Origin: Hetaerina americana
Taxonomy: Eukaryota; Arthropoda; Insecta; Odonata; Calopterygidae
Assembly (NCBI GenBank): GCA_022747635.1
Contig: JAKTNV010000023.1
Location: forward strand, 986,001-1,050,000
Length of the DNA: 64,000 nucleotides
Direction of reading: 5' to 3'
The notes below the pieces were generated by a model that saw only the letters and a program-made list of their open reading frames with translations, was not told where the DNA came from and searched no databases. The translations under genes were made by a program, and so were the position numbers. Positions 43,262-52,370 of this stretch are shown piece after piece; position 1 is the stretch's first letter; the number at the start of each line of letters is the position of its first letter.

Positions 43262-43610
43262 GCATGAAGAGATACTACCTTCTTCTTACGCCCCAAATTT
43301 ACGTAAGATTTACCAAATTATTTTACAAATTAGACGGATGGATTCACGTCCGAAGGAATCACTGATTTTTTAAAATAGTCCGTAATGGAGGCGTCGTAGC
43401 TTTTCAGGCTGGTCCACTATTCCGGTTCGAGTCTAACGGATATACCCGAAGAGGAAATTTCCACGAACGACGTAGCCAACTCCGTACACCAACCGAAGCA
43501 TACAATTTTGTTCACGCCAATAAACTCCATTCTCCAGGATAAGGTGAAATAATTAGAGGATGACGATCCCTTCTTCTCCACTTGAGACTGCTGCATCTAA
43601 CTGATGATCA
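43262..43610 (-). pseudogene. Virus-like element protein, tandem paralogue B, broken
   Basis: Reads from an ATG (MQQSQVEKKGSSSS) to the shared core VEISSSG, then SLKSYDASITDYFKKSVIP, then FGKSYVNLG, with in-frame stops at three positions in the core. The DNA aligns to paralogue A at an offset of about 530 bp with obvious substitution. A minus-strand TATA-like element lies at about 43627-43634, so each copy had its own promoter. Confidence 0.6.
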
Positions 43611-43659
43611 TTTGACTCACCGTGATTATATAGTGGAGCTGTTCTCCACTAGAGCACAA

Positions 43660-44095
43660 CACTTATGCGATGCTGAGTGAAATTTTATTCCTTTAGGCCC
43701 GCGTCGTCCAAACTCGTCGAAAAACTTAGCAGTTACAGTCGTTGAGTGGGGGTCGATGAAATAAGGACGTAAATTTGGAAATAGATATCTGAGAAATGGA
43801 TCTGAAAAACGCATACAGACAGCGAAATTCCCCACAAAGATATGATTGGGAATTTTGCAGACGAACGGAATTTTCTATAACTTTCAAAGGCTTCAGAAAA
43901 GTGATAATACTACTACTGATGGAAGAAAAGCATAGGAGTCAAAATACTCCGAACGTTTTCTATTGAACACGCTTACCGCGACCCAGTGGATCCCCGGAAT
44001 GTGCGAAGGATCGAAATAAAATTTAAAAATGCCACGCTTTGTATGGGACGGGTAGTCGATCCGATAAGAAAACACCTCTTAAATTGCGTTTCGTT
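43660..44095 (-). pseudogene. Adenain-like cysteine protease of Polinton type, frameshifted
   Basis: The catalytic-site signature of adenovirus-type maturation proteases is visible in order: His in PGIHWVAV (codon 43986-43988), Asp in SEYFDSY (about 43932-43950), then, after a frameshift near 43915, Gln and Cys in LQNSQSYLCGEF (Cys codon 43834-43836). Spacing fits the family, which cleaves virion precursors. The C-terminal part (43626-43835) is in a third frame. It lies between the virion-protein relic and the tandem paralogues. Confidence 0.72.
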
Positions 44096-44199
44096 CTAGG
44101 ATCTGCGAATAAAACGTCTTCGATATTATTTGTTTGCACGATGAATGGCAGCTCAACTTATTAAGGGTGGAAACTATTCAACAAGGATAAAAAACCTAT

Positions 44200-44460
44200 T
44201 TACATCAATTCTGACACGTCCATTGTAATCAGTATAGCTAAAAGAGTGATGACATTTGGAAGATTCATTGAAAAATTAGCTTCAAATCTCACATTTCCGT
44301 AAATCGGTTTGGACAAAAGACTATCATCAAGACTTCTATCCGGAGTTAGATCCCACGCTAGTACTGTACATCCGTGTGTGAACATGTCCATAGTTATCTG
44401 AACACCCCAATCACTATGGTTCGTACGTACCTAAGGCTGAATAGAGTTAAAGGAGAGGGC
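44200..44460 (-). pseudogene. Virion-protein-like C-terminal fragment
   Basis: ORF 44200-44391 reads CTVLAWDLTPDRSLDD, then NVRFEANFSMNLPNVI, and a short end. This resembles the C-terminal end of a Polinton-associated structural protein, recalled from pattern and not verified by search. The rest of the protein is absent; the fragment directly adjoins the truncated polymerase, so a large deletion has joined them. Confidence 0.4.
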
Positions 44461-44564
44461 GAGTAGCAAAACTTTCCTTTTCAATGTGGAAATTCGTTTT
44501 CACACTACTCAGCGGTATGGAAGTACCAATTAGGTATAAGTTGAATCCAGTCATTTTTAATGTC

Positions 44565-46762
44565 TTAAATTAAATGGGGGTTTCTGTTTTTCCCCGTTCG
44601 ATTTGAAATAAAAATTTCAATATTCACCGAAACTTTGGAATCTAATTCGGTCCATACCATGCTAGCAAACTCATAATCCTCACTCGTAATGGTATCCTCC
44701 CTTAGCGTACTGAAGAATTTTTCAATGGAAGAAACACTAACATCATTCAATTTTTCCCAATAATTTACGTATTCATATGGAAAACACCCTTACCCGTTAC
44801 AAGATGAAGTTTATCGCTAAAGAGGCTGGATGTTTGTTTGAATCCCTCGTTAGGGTGTGTGTCTGCCAATTTTGAAAGAGAAGTTGATAAAAATCTAAAG
44901 CTGTCGACGAAGCGGTAAGATAAGTAGGAATCTACGTATTTTGAGAAGGAAATATACTTTTCCTCGTTTTTCGGGATGCAAGTGATCTTCATGTCTTTAG
45001 ATCCTAAGTGTGAGACCGTAATTTGAGCGTCATAGTTTGATAGGTTGTGAATGAAGACTTGAAAATAGTAGGGGACATTGTAATTAAGATTACATAGTTT
45101 GTGAGCTGCGCCTCTAAAGTTACCTGTAAGGTGATCGTGGTCCCTCACACGATCCTCACCTGACTCAAAGTGACAGTTGAGGCAAAGAGACGCTGGGTTA
45201 AATGAAAAACGTTTCTCATCAGTCAATATATCTATCGGTATAGTGTTTTGAAACCGACTTTGTACAAGAAGTGACATTTCTTTAGGGTTTTCAAGGAAAA
45301 CTTGCACTGCATTTCTACCCTTGTATAAAATTGGCTCAAAAACCTCTCCTGTGCTTGCCCCTGAGAGGAAACAGAAAGAAATCACTTAATACTGCTCATG
45401 TGTTTAGTATATGAATTCTCGTCCTTAGGAGACCAACCTTCGATTTTTGGTAGGATGCACTAAGTCTGCATATGCGTCACATGGAATTCGGACTGTGTGT
45501 GAAATATTTGTGAATTTCAAATAAGCGTCATTACCTTCGGGAAGAATAATTTTGGTTGAGGAATTTCTAGCACAGTCCTTATGCGCATCAAGAGATTCCA
45601 CATTACAGCAGTGCTTTGAAAAATATTTACAAAAATATAATTTTTATTTGTTTACTCTCCTGACTAGGTACCAATTTATTAAAGTTTTTGATATAACAGG
45701 AATGTTACTTATTTTCCTCAACTAGAGAGAGAAGATCACGGTGATCCTCGAACTGCTTATTGACAATTTTGATGGGGTACTTGTTATTCTTTTTATCTAA
45801 GCCAAAACATTGATGGAGATTTTGTTTTTACGCTCAAATGGTGCAATTTGGGAAAATTCCACCGGGTAACTGATGCAACCCCAATCTTTACCGGTATGAA
45901 ACGTTTGAGTATCGTTTTAGAAACTCAATGAGGATATTCCTCGATTTTTGTCGCCCAAATGTCGTATTTAAAACAGAATTCGATCTGGTGCTTTCTCGGC
46001 GTAAATTCTTGATAAAGTTTTTTCGGGTCTTCCACCGGGTAAGGGGTTCTATATTGGCCGACGTTTCGCTGCCCGGCTGGTGCATCGTCTTCAAGGGTGA
46101 GGTGATGATCCGCCATCACCCCTGAAGACGATGCACGAACTGGGCATCGAATAGTCGGCCAACATGGAACCCCTGACCCGGTGGAAGACCCGAGAAAACT
46201 TCATCAAGAAATCATCATTATTTCGTACATACATTTCGCATCACGCCATGCGTTCATGCGATTTTAGTTGGCAGCTCTATATAGGAAGATCCTTTAAGTG
46301 GTTGATAGCGATTGATCCTCAGTTCCAATCTTAAAATTTCCTTGAGGCACCAGCCGAATCCTTTTACAGAGCTGTCAGATTTTTCCTTCAAAAATTAAGC
46401 ATATAATACGTCCAAAATCTCATCCATATTATCCGGTTGCAAAACACTCATGTTTTTCGTCTTAATACATTTATCCTGTTCCTCCAATTCAACCACTCCT
46501 TTTTGAAATTTAAGCTTTACCAAAATTTTGATTTTTAGGGCTGGGGTTTCCAAACTATCATGAATTTTTTCATTCAGTAAGTATTTGATTCTATCCAAAA
46601 AGTTACTAAGTCTGTATGGCTTTCCCTACCACTCACCCAGTAGGTTTTCAGGCGGTTGTGAACTGCAGACTTGAAATGCGGGATTGTGGGTCCTCCGCCT
46701 CCGAATTTATTTCCACGAACAGCATGACTGAATTGAGCCTCCGAAATCTCGTAGGCAGCCAA
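44565..46762 (-). pseudogene. Polinton/adintovirus-like family B DNA polymerase, N-terminal and exonuclease part (copy 2)
   Basis: Minus-strand pieces in order: N-terminal segment (46574-46762, NRLKTYWVSG), 46225-46598, a foldback insertion (46007-46210), 45400-45660 with the Exo I region (YADLV, first acid present, second replaced by Val), then the long ORF 44765-45385. The last contains GCEEPI-like FEPILYKGRN, an HNH/zinc-type block (CLNC, DHDHLTGNFRG, KLCN) and the Exo II-like HNLSNYDAQ, and continues into 44565-44750. The palm motifs are missing, so the copy is deleted as well as frameshifted. Length and order agree with copy 1. Confidence 0.82.
46007..46210. repeat. Foldback insertion carrying two opposed hammerhead-like motifs
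   Basis: Arms 46007-46107 and 46114-46210 are imperfect inverted copies around a 6-nt centre. Each arm, read outward from the centre, has CCTGAAGACGATGC, then GC-rich loop sequence, then GAAACGTCGGCC (minus strand, left arm) or the mutated GAATAGTCGGCC (plus strand, right arm). These follow hammerhead order (CUGANGA, stem II, GAAA, UC) with the core U7 read as A. It interrupts the polymerase relic. It matches the tail style of Penelope-like elements. Confidence 0.7.
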
Positions 46763-47127
46763 GTATAATTGGTTGTATTACACCCAAAGAGTTTCACACA
46801 AGACATTTTCCATCTCGATCAAATTTCCAAGTTAATTTTTCTTAAAGAAATGCCAATCTTTTATATGGGGCAACCCGCCCTTATTTTTCGAAAGACTAAA
46901 CATTTGATAAGGTTACGAACGCCCAATTTTTTGATAAGCTACACTCATTTAGTTTGACCACACCCATTTTTTACGCGTTCTGTCCATCAAATATGTCAGG
47001 ACTTTTTTCTCAGGGTTTTCTCAAATAAAAAACATCTATGTTCAGAAAAATTTTCATTATTTAATTCTGAAAACATTTTTTTTAAATAATTAAATTCTGT
47101 CCCATGCTTTGCATTAAAATACTGTAT

Positions 47128-47331
47128 TTATTCAGAAGACAATTTAAAATATTGTTGCAGATATATCTTCCTAGGTTCTCCTTCGAACTCGATCGTTGCC
47201 AGAAGAACCAGTCCGTATCTTGTAGCTAATTCTCCATTTTTTCTATCGATTACTCGAAATCCTCTTTAAGGTTGTCCCTACGAAGAGAACGTCTTTAACT
47301 GATGTACCATGGGGTCCTCAATAGTTGACAT
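47128..47331 (-). pseudogene. Small accessory gene homologous to the one at 2.7 kb, frameshifted
   Basis: ATG at 47329-47331 (MSTIEDPMVHQLKTF), a frameshift near 47280, then FRVIDRKNGELATRYG and ATIEFEGEPRKIYLQQYF, with TAA at 47128-47130. Its core pattern matches exon 2 at 2845-3060, which supports common descent. It lies upstream of polymerase B on the same strand, an arrangement suggesting a replication-linked role; a nucleic-acid-binding OB-like fold is a guess. Confidence 0.55.
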
Positions 47332-47604
47332 CTTTAAGAAAAGGAAAAAAACAAGTTTCCAAGATAGAAAATGAATGGGTTATTATAAATAATTATATAT
47401 AATTCAAAGGGAATTAACCTACGGTTTCGATGGTGATGGCGGTAGACAAGCGAGCGAGTGCGTTGTCAAGTGAGCACGTTTTTGTGGTAATGTGCTAAAC
47501 ATGCTCCTTCGACGGACATATACACCCGAAATCCGTTACCCCTCTTCTTTTACACGCGGCTGCGTCATCTTAATTGGTTTGCTTCACACGCTTCTGCATT
47601 TTGT

Positions 47605-47905
47605 CATTTCCAGGAAGTGTTATCTCCCGGACGTATTATTTCCCAGACGTGTTATTTTCCGGAAGTATCGATTCCCGGACGTATTATTTCCCGGACGTGT
47701 CATTTTCCAGATGTATTGTTTCCCGGAAGTGTATTCCCTTGAAGTATATTTACCGGAAGTTCCTTTAGTTCCTTTTCCCGGACGTATTTATTCCCGGACT
47801 TATTGTATCCCGGAAGGGTCTTCTCCCGTACGTATTGTTTTCGTGAACGTATCAGTTCCCGGACGTTTCTTTTCCCGGACGTTACGTTTCCCGGGCGTGT
47901 TTATT
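47605..47905 (+). repeat. Degenerate ~16-bp minisatellite, about 18 units
   Basis: Units of the form TTTCCCGGACGTATTA with frequent GGAAGT, GGACGTGT and CAGAT variants. It lies within the element between the accessory gene and the right TIR. It keeps two ORFs open (47492-47977 and 47803-48213), which are probably not genes. Confidence 0.85.
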
Positions 47906-48295
47906 TCACCGTTTCCTCCTATATCTTTCTTTCAGAAGGTAGCCTTTTACAAATACGGCTTGCTGGGAAAGAGTTAGCATTCGACATCATGCTTTCCCTA
48001 GAAGTCAAAATGTATTACTCCAGGGAAGGGCTTTTCGTTTGCCGGAGCTGTGCCAGAAGGGTAACCACCACCAATGGCGGGGAAGCGAACAATTCACTCG
48101 TGCCTTCCAATGAGAGTGAAAGCCTGACAGCTCTGGGGGGGGGGCGTACTGTATCAAAGGCAGTCCCTAACGTCATCACTCGCCCACCACCACACGTCGT
48201 GCCTCGACGGTAGGAGCTGGCACCACGGGTGTCCAACCATTCCCTACCACAAGAACCTTTAAACTTCTCATGGGTGCCACCTCAACCACTGCCCG

Positions 48296-48437
48296 ACCAA
48301 GAACCAGGATGGACTAGCGTATGCGAAGTTTAAAACAATGTTTTGGCGTCTATGGGAACTAGCCAGACACATCGTAATCAGAGCCTCCAAAACATTGTTT
48401 TAAACCTGGCTTATTTGAGTCTATCCTGGTTCTTGGT
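48296..48437. repeat. Foldback with two-step arms
   Basis: Outer arms 48296-48315 and 48418-48437 (ACCAAGAACCAGGATGGACT, one mismatch) and inner arms 48328-48346 and 48387-48405 (GTTTAAAACAATGTTTTGG, perfect; itself palindromic around AACATTGTT-like words). Total span about 142 bp. It could be a MITE. Confidence 0.8.
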
Positions 48438-49203
48438 TGAGGATTGATTAAGTCACTGAGGACAGCATCAAGTTCTCCGATGCGCGACATGGGTTTCACA
48501 TTATTATGTTTATGTAATATTTAAAAACATAATTTTTTCTGTTTCCACTATTATACCATTGTTTTTTAAAACATTACTGCATTAAAAAACTATCATTTCC
48601 AATTTAACAAGTTTTTGGATAAATGTTTAAGATATTACATACTTTCCTCTTCGATTATTAATGCTCTTGTATTTCACTCTAGAATCCTGTTCAGTTGGGT
48701 ATATCACAGTAGAACGGAACCAATTACTCGCTGTACATAACCTGTAACATCCATCCGTTTTAGTACGTACTGGATAGGACGCGTCAATTTCGTACATATC
48801 CGCTACAATGGATGGATCTTGCCTCGCAGCCTTAGCTCACTACTCTCCTTCCAGTTGCAGCTGCTCTAGCGTCGACACGTTGAATCGTTCGAAAACAGCT
48901 ATTTTCACCATCGAAGCCGGAGTAAACTACATTACTCCCGACAGTTATATGCATTTATCCATGTGATTCAAGTTAACGATGTACCGTTTTCCGAAGTTCA
49001 ACGAAAGGATGTGGTCATTCTTTAAGGAGGCATGACTTGGTTCAGGAAGAAGCATCTCGTATACACTATTCACTAACTTGCAGACTGTAAGGGTATCCTC
49101 TCTGCAAGATCAGCAGTAACTGAACGTAGCACAGCCATCTTAACTATGTGGTGAATGGCGTGAATGAGCTTAGCTTTTATATTCTGTAAGGTTGCGCATG
49201 CGC
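48438..49203. other. Interior of the large element without recognised gene
   Basis: No protein I recognise. A plus-strand frame from the ATG at about 48810 (MDGSCLAALAHYSPS, later GVNYITPDSYMH) is open for about 50 codons and might be a gene remnant of the element. Confidence 0.3.
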
Positions 49204-49561
49204 AAGACGCGCACCCGATCCGATCCGGCCTGATAAGGCGCGATCCGCCCCGCCACCACCCGCTGCCACCACCACCGCACTGCAGCACCACCACCACCGC
49301 ACATGCGCACTCCGGCTCGCCACAATTCCTCTGCGCTTTTGTCGAAAAAAACGCTATCCGGCGCATTTCGCTACGTCATTCCAATTTCAAATGTTGCGCT
49401 TTTCCACTTTTAACTTTTCAAAATAATTACTGTTCAGAATAACGCTAAAACCACCGCGCTTTTGTGGAAAAAATTGAATAACGCTATGCGCCCACGTTCA
49501 CCAATCAGAAAGCTATACGTCACCTCACATTACCTTATTTGGGACATCCAACATGGCCGCA
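49204..49561 (-). repeat. Right terminal inverted repeat
   Basis: Inverted partner of 39816-40289. Its GC-rich inner part carries an expanded CCACCA-rich microsatellite (about 49250-49300) that the left copy has only in short form. Tip at 49561. Confidence 0.85.
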
Positions 49562-50214
49562 ACACCTTTTCGGACTTTCATCTGTCCTTAGTTCACCTTT
49601 TTAACACCAGGTGGCGACACTTATTTTGTTATTCAACTGTCAAAATCCTAGATGGACTTTTCCAAATTGGCGTCTGACGCATAACCCGCTATCTGTATCA
49701 ACTGACAGACTTTAGGGAAACCTATCCAAGGCAATAAAGAAAATGGATTATAGATAATGCTTTTCACAGGCATTTAAAAAACCAATACTGCAGCACAAAA
49801 GTTTTTACAAGTTTCTCAATAGCAGGTTGTTTTATAGACAGCAAAAATTCGAGTACAGAAAAAAAAGTCTGGGAAAATTTCATTTTTACGGTATACGGCT
49901 TAACTTCTATTTTTCCATACGGACAAACTATAGAATATTAAGGCCATGTGACCGATATTTATCGATGTGCTTATTATACTTTGCTATCATGTCTACGCCT
50001 ATGTCGATTCAGCAACTGAAAAATCAGGTAGTCCAAGTAATGGCTTATCGAAGACCGTAAAGCTTTTTTATTTCATGTACGACACAAATGTCCATGCCGT
50101 AGAGTTCCGAACGAAATTGTGATTTCAGTTAGTGTCATGATATTTTAAAGGAATTAAATGAAATTGGTTAACATTACATGATAACGATTTAATAGTTTCT
50201 TTTTCTAATAGGAT
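49562..50214. other. No recognisable gene, AT-rich
   Basis: AT-rich flank right of the large element. Short ORF 49827-50060 shows no domain. Confidence 0.4.
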
Positions 50215-50226
50215 AATGTAATCAGT

Positions 50227-50480
50227 TAGTCACGGTAGTCCTGGGGATAGAGCGTTGGGCTACCGGAGGGGCCTGGGTTCGATTCCCGGCCAATGCACTC
50301 TGGACACCTGCAGCTCCACCCACGCTATGATCTTCCTGGGAAACCATAACCGCCGCAGGGAAAGTAACTGACCCCCCTACCCTAATGTGTCAATTTCGTA
50401 CGCTGTCGGGCTTAGTACTGGGTGAACTCTACCGTCACCTACTATACGGACCTTCGGGTTGATTACTGTGTTTAAGGTTC
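50227..50480 (+). mobile_element. tRNA-derived SINE (family C) with target duplication
   Basis: The head has a TRGYNNARNNG-like A box (TGGGGATAGAGCG) at about 50242-50254 and a perfect B box GGTTCGATTCC at about 50277-50287. The body continues to 50480. It is flanked by AATGTAATCAGT (50215-50226) and AATGTAATTAGT (50481-50492), one mismatch, a target duplication. Total about 254 bp. Confidence 0.85.
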
Positions 50481-50492
50481 AATGTAATTAGT

Positions 50493-52129
50493 AGAAAAAT
50501 ACAACGGTACAAAAAAGTTATTCAACAGTAACACAGTTAGAAGTCGGCAACACTCCGAGCGTCAATATTTCTGAATTTAATTTTCGGATTATCAGGATAG
50601 CAAATATGGAGAATCCAATACTATCTTTTCTTTCGGTTTTTGCTCTTCTAATATTTCGTTCTTGTAGGTACACCGTTCCTATGTTTCATGCCTGCATATT
50701 GGATAACATATCATGTATTTTATTATTTTCTTGATGGCAGAAATAATGCCATGTGTCCAAAACTACTAAGGTAATTTTGACAAAAATTATTGCCTTGGGT
50801 AGTTATGGTGGACCGATATCAGGTTCTGTGGGTGGAGGAATTTCATTCTGAATCTCACCATATTTAACAAATCTAGGCATTTTCCTGCGGGCTTAGTGAT
50901 TTGAGAATTATATTAGAATATTGAGGAATACATTTGGAGGGAAGAGTATGAAATGTAGAAGTAATATGTGGATTGATCAACATGAACTGAAGTTGAAGAA
51001 CAACTGGGCACGAATTTTAGTATTTCATGACACCACACCAGATCCGCTAAATTAGTTCCTTCAAACAAACAAATTCCTTCCAACAAATTCTTAAATGCGA
51101 CTCAGTATGAATTCTAATTTTTAGTGATTCAAAAATGTATTTCAATGAATTAATTACCAATCCTTCTATAGGCAGAACTTTTGAATCTTCATTAAATAAA
51201 AAAGCTTTAGTCCTTGCCTTCGATCACCAAAATACATGCATGTATGCAATCAACGATAGGATAGGATACCTCCAGGAGCTGGGACCGCAACCTATCCCAT
51301 TATTAAATAGCCCATCTAATCTATAATGGGCCAACACCAGCCGTACTCAGACGCAGTGTTTCGATTGCAAAGCAGTCCTCTTCAGAGAAGGAATGATGAT
51401 TCAAGAGTACGGCTTGAGATGACTCTTCCCATTATATTCATACGGCCGTAGTTACCTTTCGTTTTATACAATCCCATCTAATCGTCAACTGATGAACCCA
51501 AAGCGTCAATATGAGATTAACCAACCAATAAAGAACACATTATATTCTAAAATACGTGTATTTTTTCTAAAGATAAAGTTACATAAATTGAGCTGTTTAA
51601 TATCATAGTTTGGAACTAATTATCCTGCTGTTTACTTTGATTGTCAGGTTTCACTCTCAAGCTAATTTATAATTACCTAACCTCCTGCATTCATATCTTA
51701 TGATGATGCGAAATTTGTTAATCGTTACGTATTTTGGTTTTTTTGTCTTCTGGGTTCATTCAATCTTTGCATATCGATCGAAAATAATGTCCCAGACCAC
51801 TAAAACCGATGGAAGTTCAAATTTGCACCTCCTCTTTCCACATGCTCTTCAGTGTTTCATTTGAAATTGAACTCCAAATGAACTCATATTTTTCCCAAGT
51901 CGCAAGCACCGTGATGACCATCTAAAGTTAGCCATAATAGATTCCAGCGAGCTAAGCAGCTTTCCACTGAATCTTCTCGGCAAATGGAGCTTCTCTGCAT
52001 ACGGAAACATATTCTAAATGGAGTCCAGCGAGTGGCAACGAACCCTACATTTTTAATGATTCTACCAGCAACGCCTCTGACAATATTAAACTTATAATTA
52101 GCGACGTGCTAGCCCGATGGATCGATCGC
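50493..52129. other. No recognisable gene; contains hammerhead-like motif
   Basis: AT-rich intergenic DNA. The only structured feature is the hammerhead-like hairpin at 51340-51413. ORF 51135-51326 lies just left of it without domain. Confidence 0.4.
51340..51413 (-). ncRNA. Hammerhead-like ribozyme motif, degenerate core
   Basis: On the minus strand: stem I GCCGTACTC (51405-51413) pairs with GAGTACGGC (51340-51348). The core is CTGAAGA instead of CTGATGA, stem II GACTGC/GCAATC with one mismatch and a TTT loop, then GAAAC, a two-pair stem III with loop ACTGC, and GTC before stem I. Order and spacing fit a type I hammerhead with a minimal stem III; the U7 to A change may lower activity. No surrounding coding sequence was found. 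Confidence 0.5.
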
Positions 52130-52370
52130 TCCGCGGCTGCCTTGAAGGATGGTTTTTCAACCCGGAGACACCCAAGGCCACCTCACCCTGAACAACCCCA
52201 GGTTCACCAAACTTTAATGTTTACCACGGGCAGCATATCTTCCTGGGAAACCGCAGGCACCGGAAATGTATTTGCACCCCATCCGTCAATATGTGCATGT
52301 CACGCACCGTGGGGCTTAGGACGACACAATATCAGCTCTCACTTGCCAACCTTAGGTTCGTGACTATAGA
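52130..52370 (+). mobile_element. Diverged relic of SINE family C
   Basis: The body words TCTTCCTGGGAAACC, then CCGGAAATGTA, GTCAATATGTGC and GGGGCTTAG occur in the same order and spacing as in the copy at 50227-50480. The tRNA-like head is degraded (GGTTCACC at the B-box position). Confidence 0.5.

Larger units (their letters stand above)
39816..49561. mobile_element. Polinton/adintovirus-like element with long terminal inverted repeats, degraded
   Basis: A 9746-bp unit bounded by related inverted repeats (39816-40289 and 49204-49561), both tipped TGCGGCCATGTTGGAT. Inside, genes on the minus strand include DNA polymerase B, an adenain-like protease, a virion-protein-like fragment and a small accessory gene, an array diagnostic of Polintons/adintoviruses (self-synthesising, virus-like elements). 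No integrase or packaging ATPase was recognised, and the polymerase palm is missing, so the copy is internally deleted. No clean 6-bp target duplication was seen, and the element is shorter than typical 15-20 kb Polintons. The linkage of the inverted repeats with the genes is inferred from position. Confidence 0.7.

Noticed and set aside
47492..48213. Two ORFs of 161 and 136 codons rich in FPG/RTY repeats
   Set aside because: They are generated by the ~16-bp minisatellite; no sign of conserved coding.
39816..49561. Clean 6-bp target duplication expected for a Polinton
   Set aside because: Flanks ACCGCCA and ACACCTT do not match; duplication is either lost or the true ends differ by some bases.
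50242..50310. Possible tRNA gene
   Set aside because: A and B boxes are present but it continues into a SINE body with target duplications, and a proper cloverleaf cannot be closed.
51480..51510. CTGATGA as another hammerhead
   Set aside because: No GAAA or pairing stems follow at the needed spacing.
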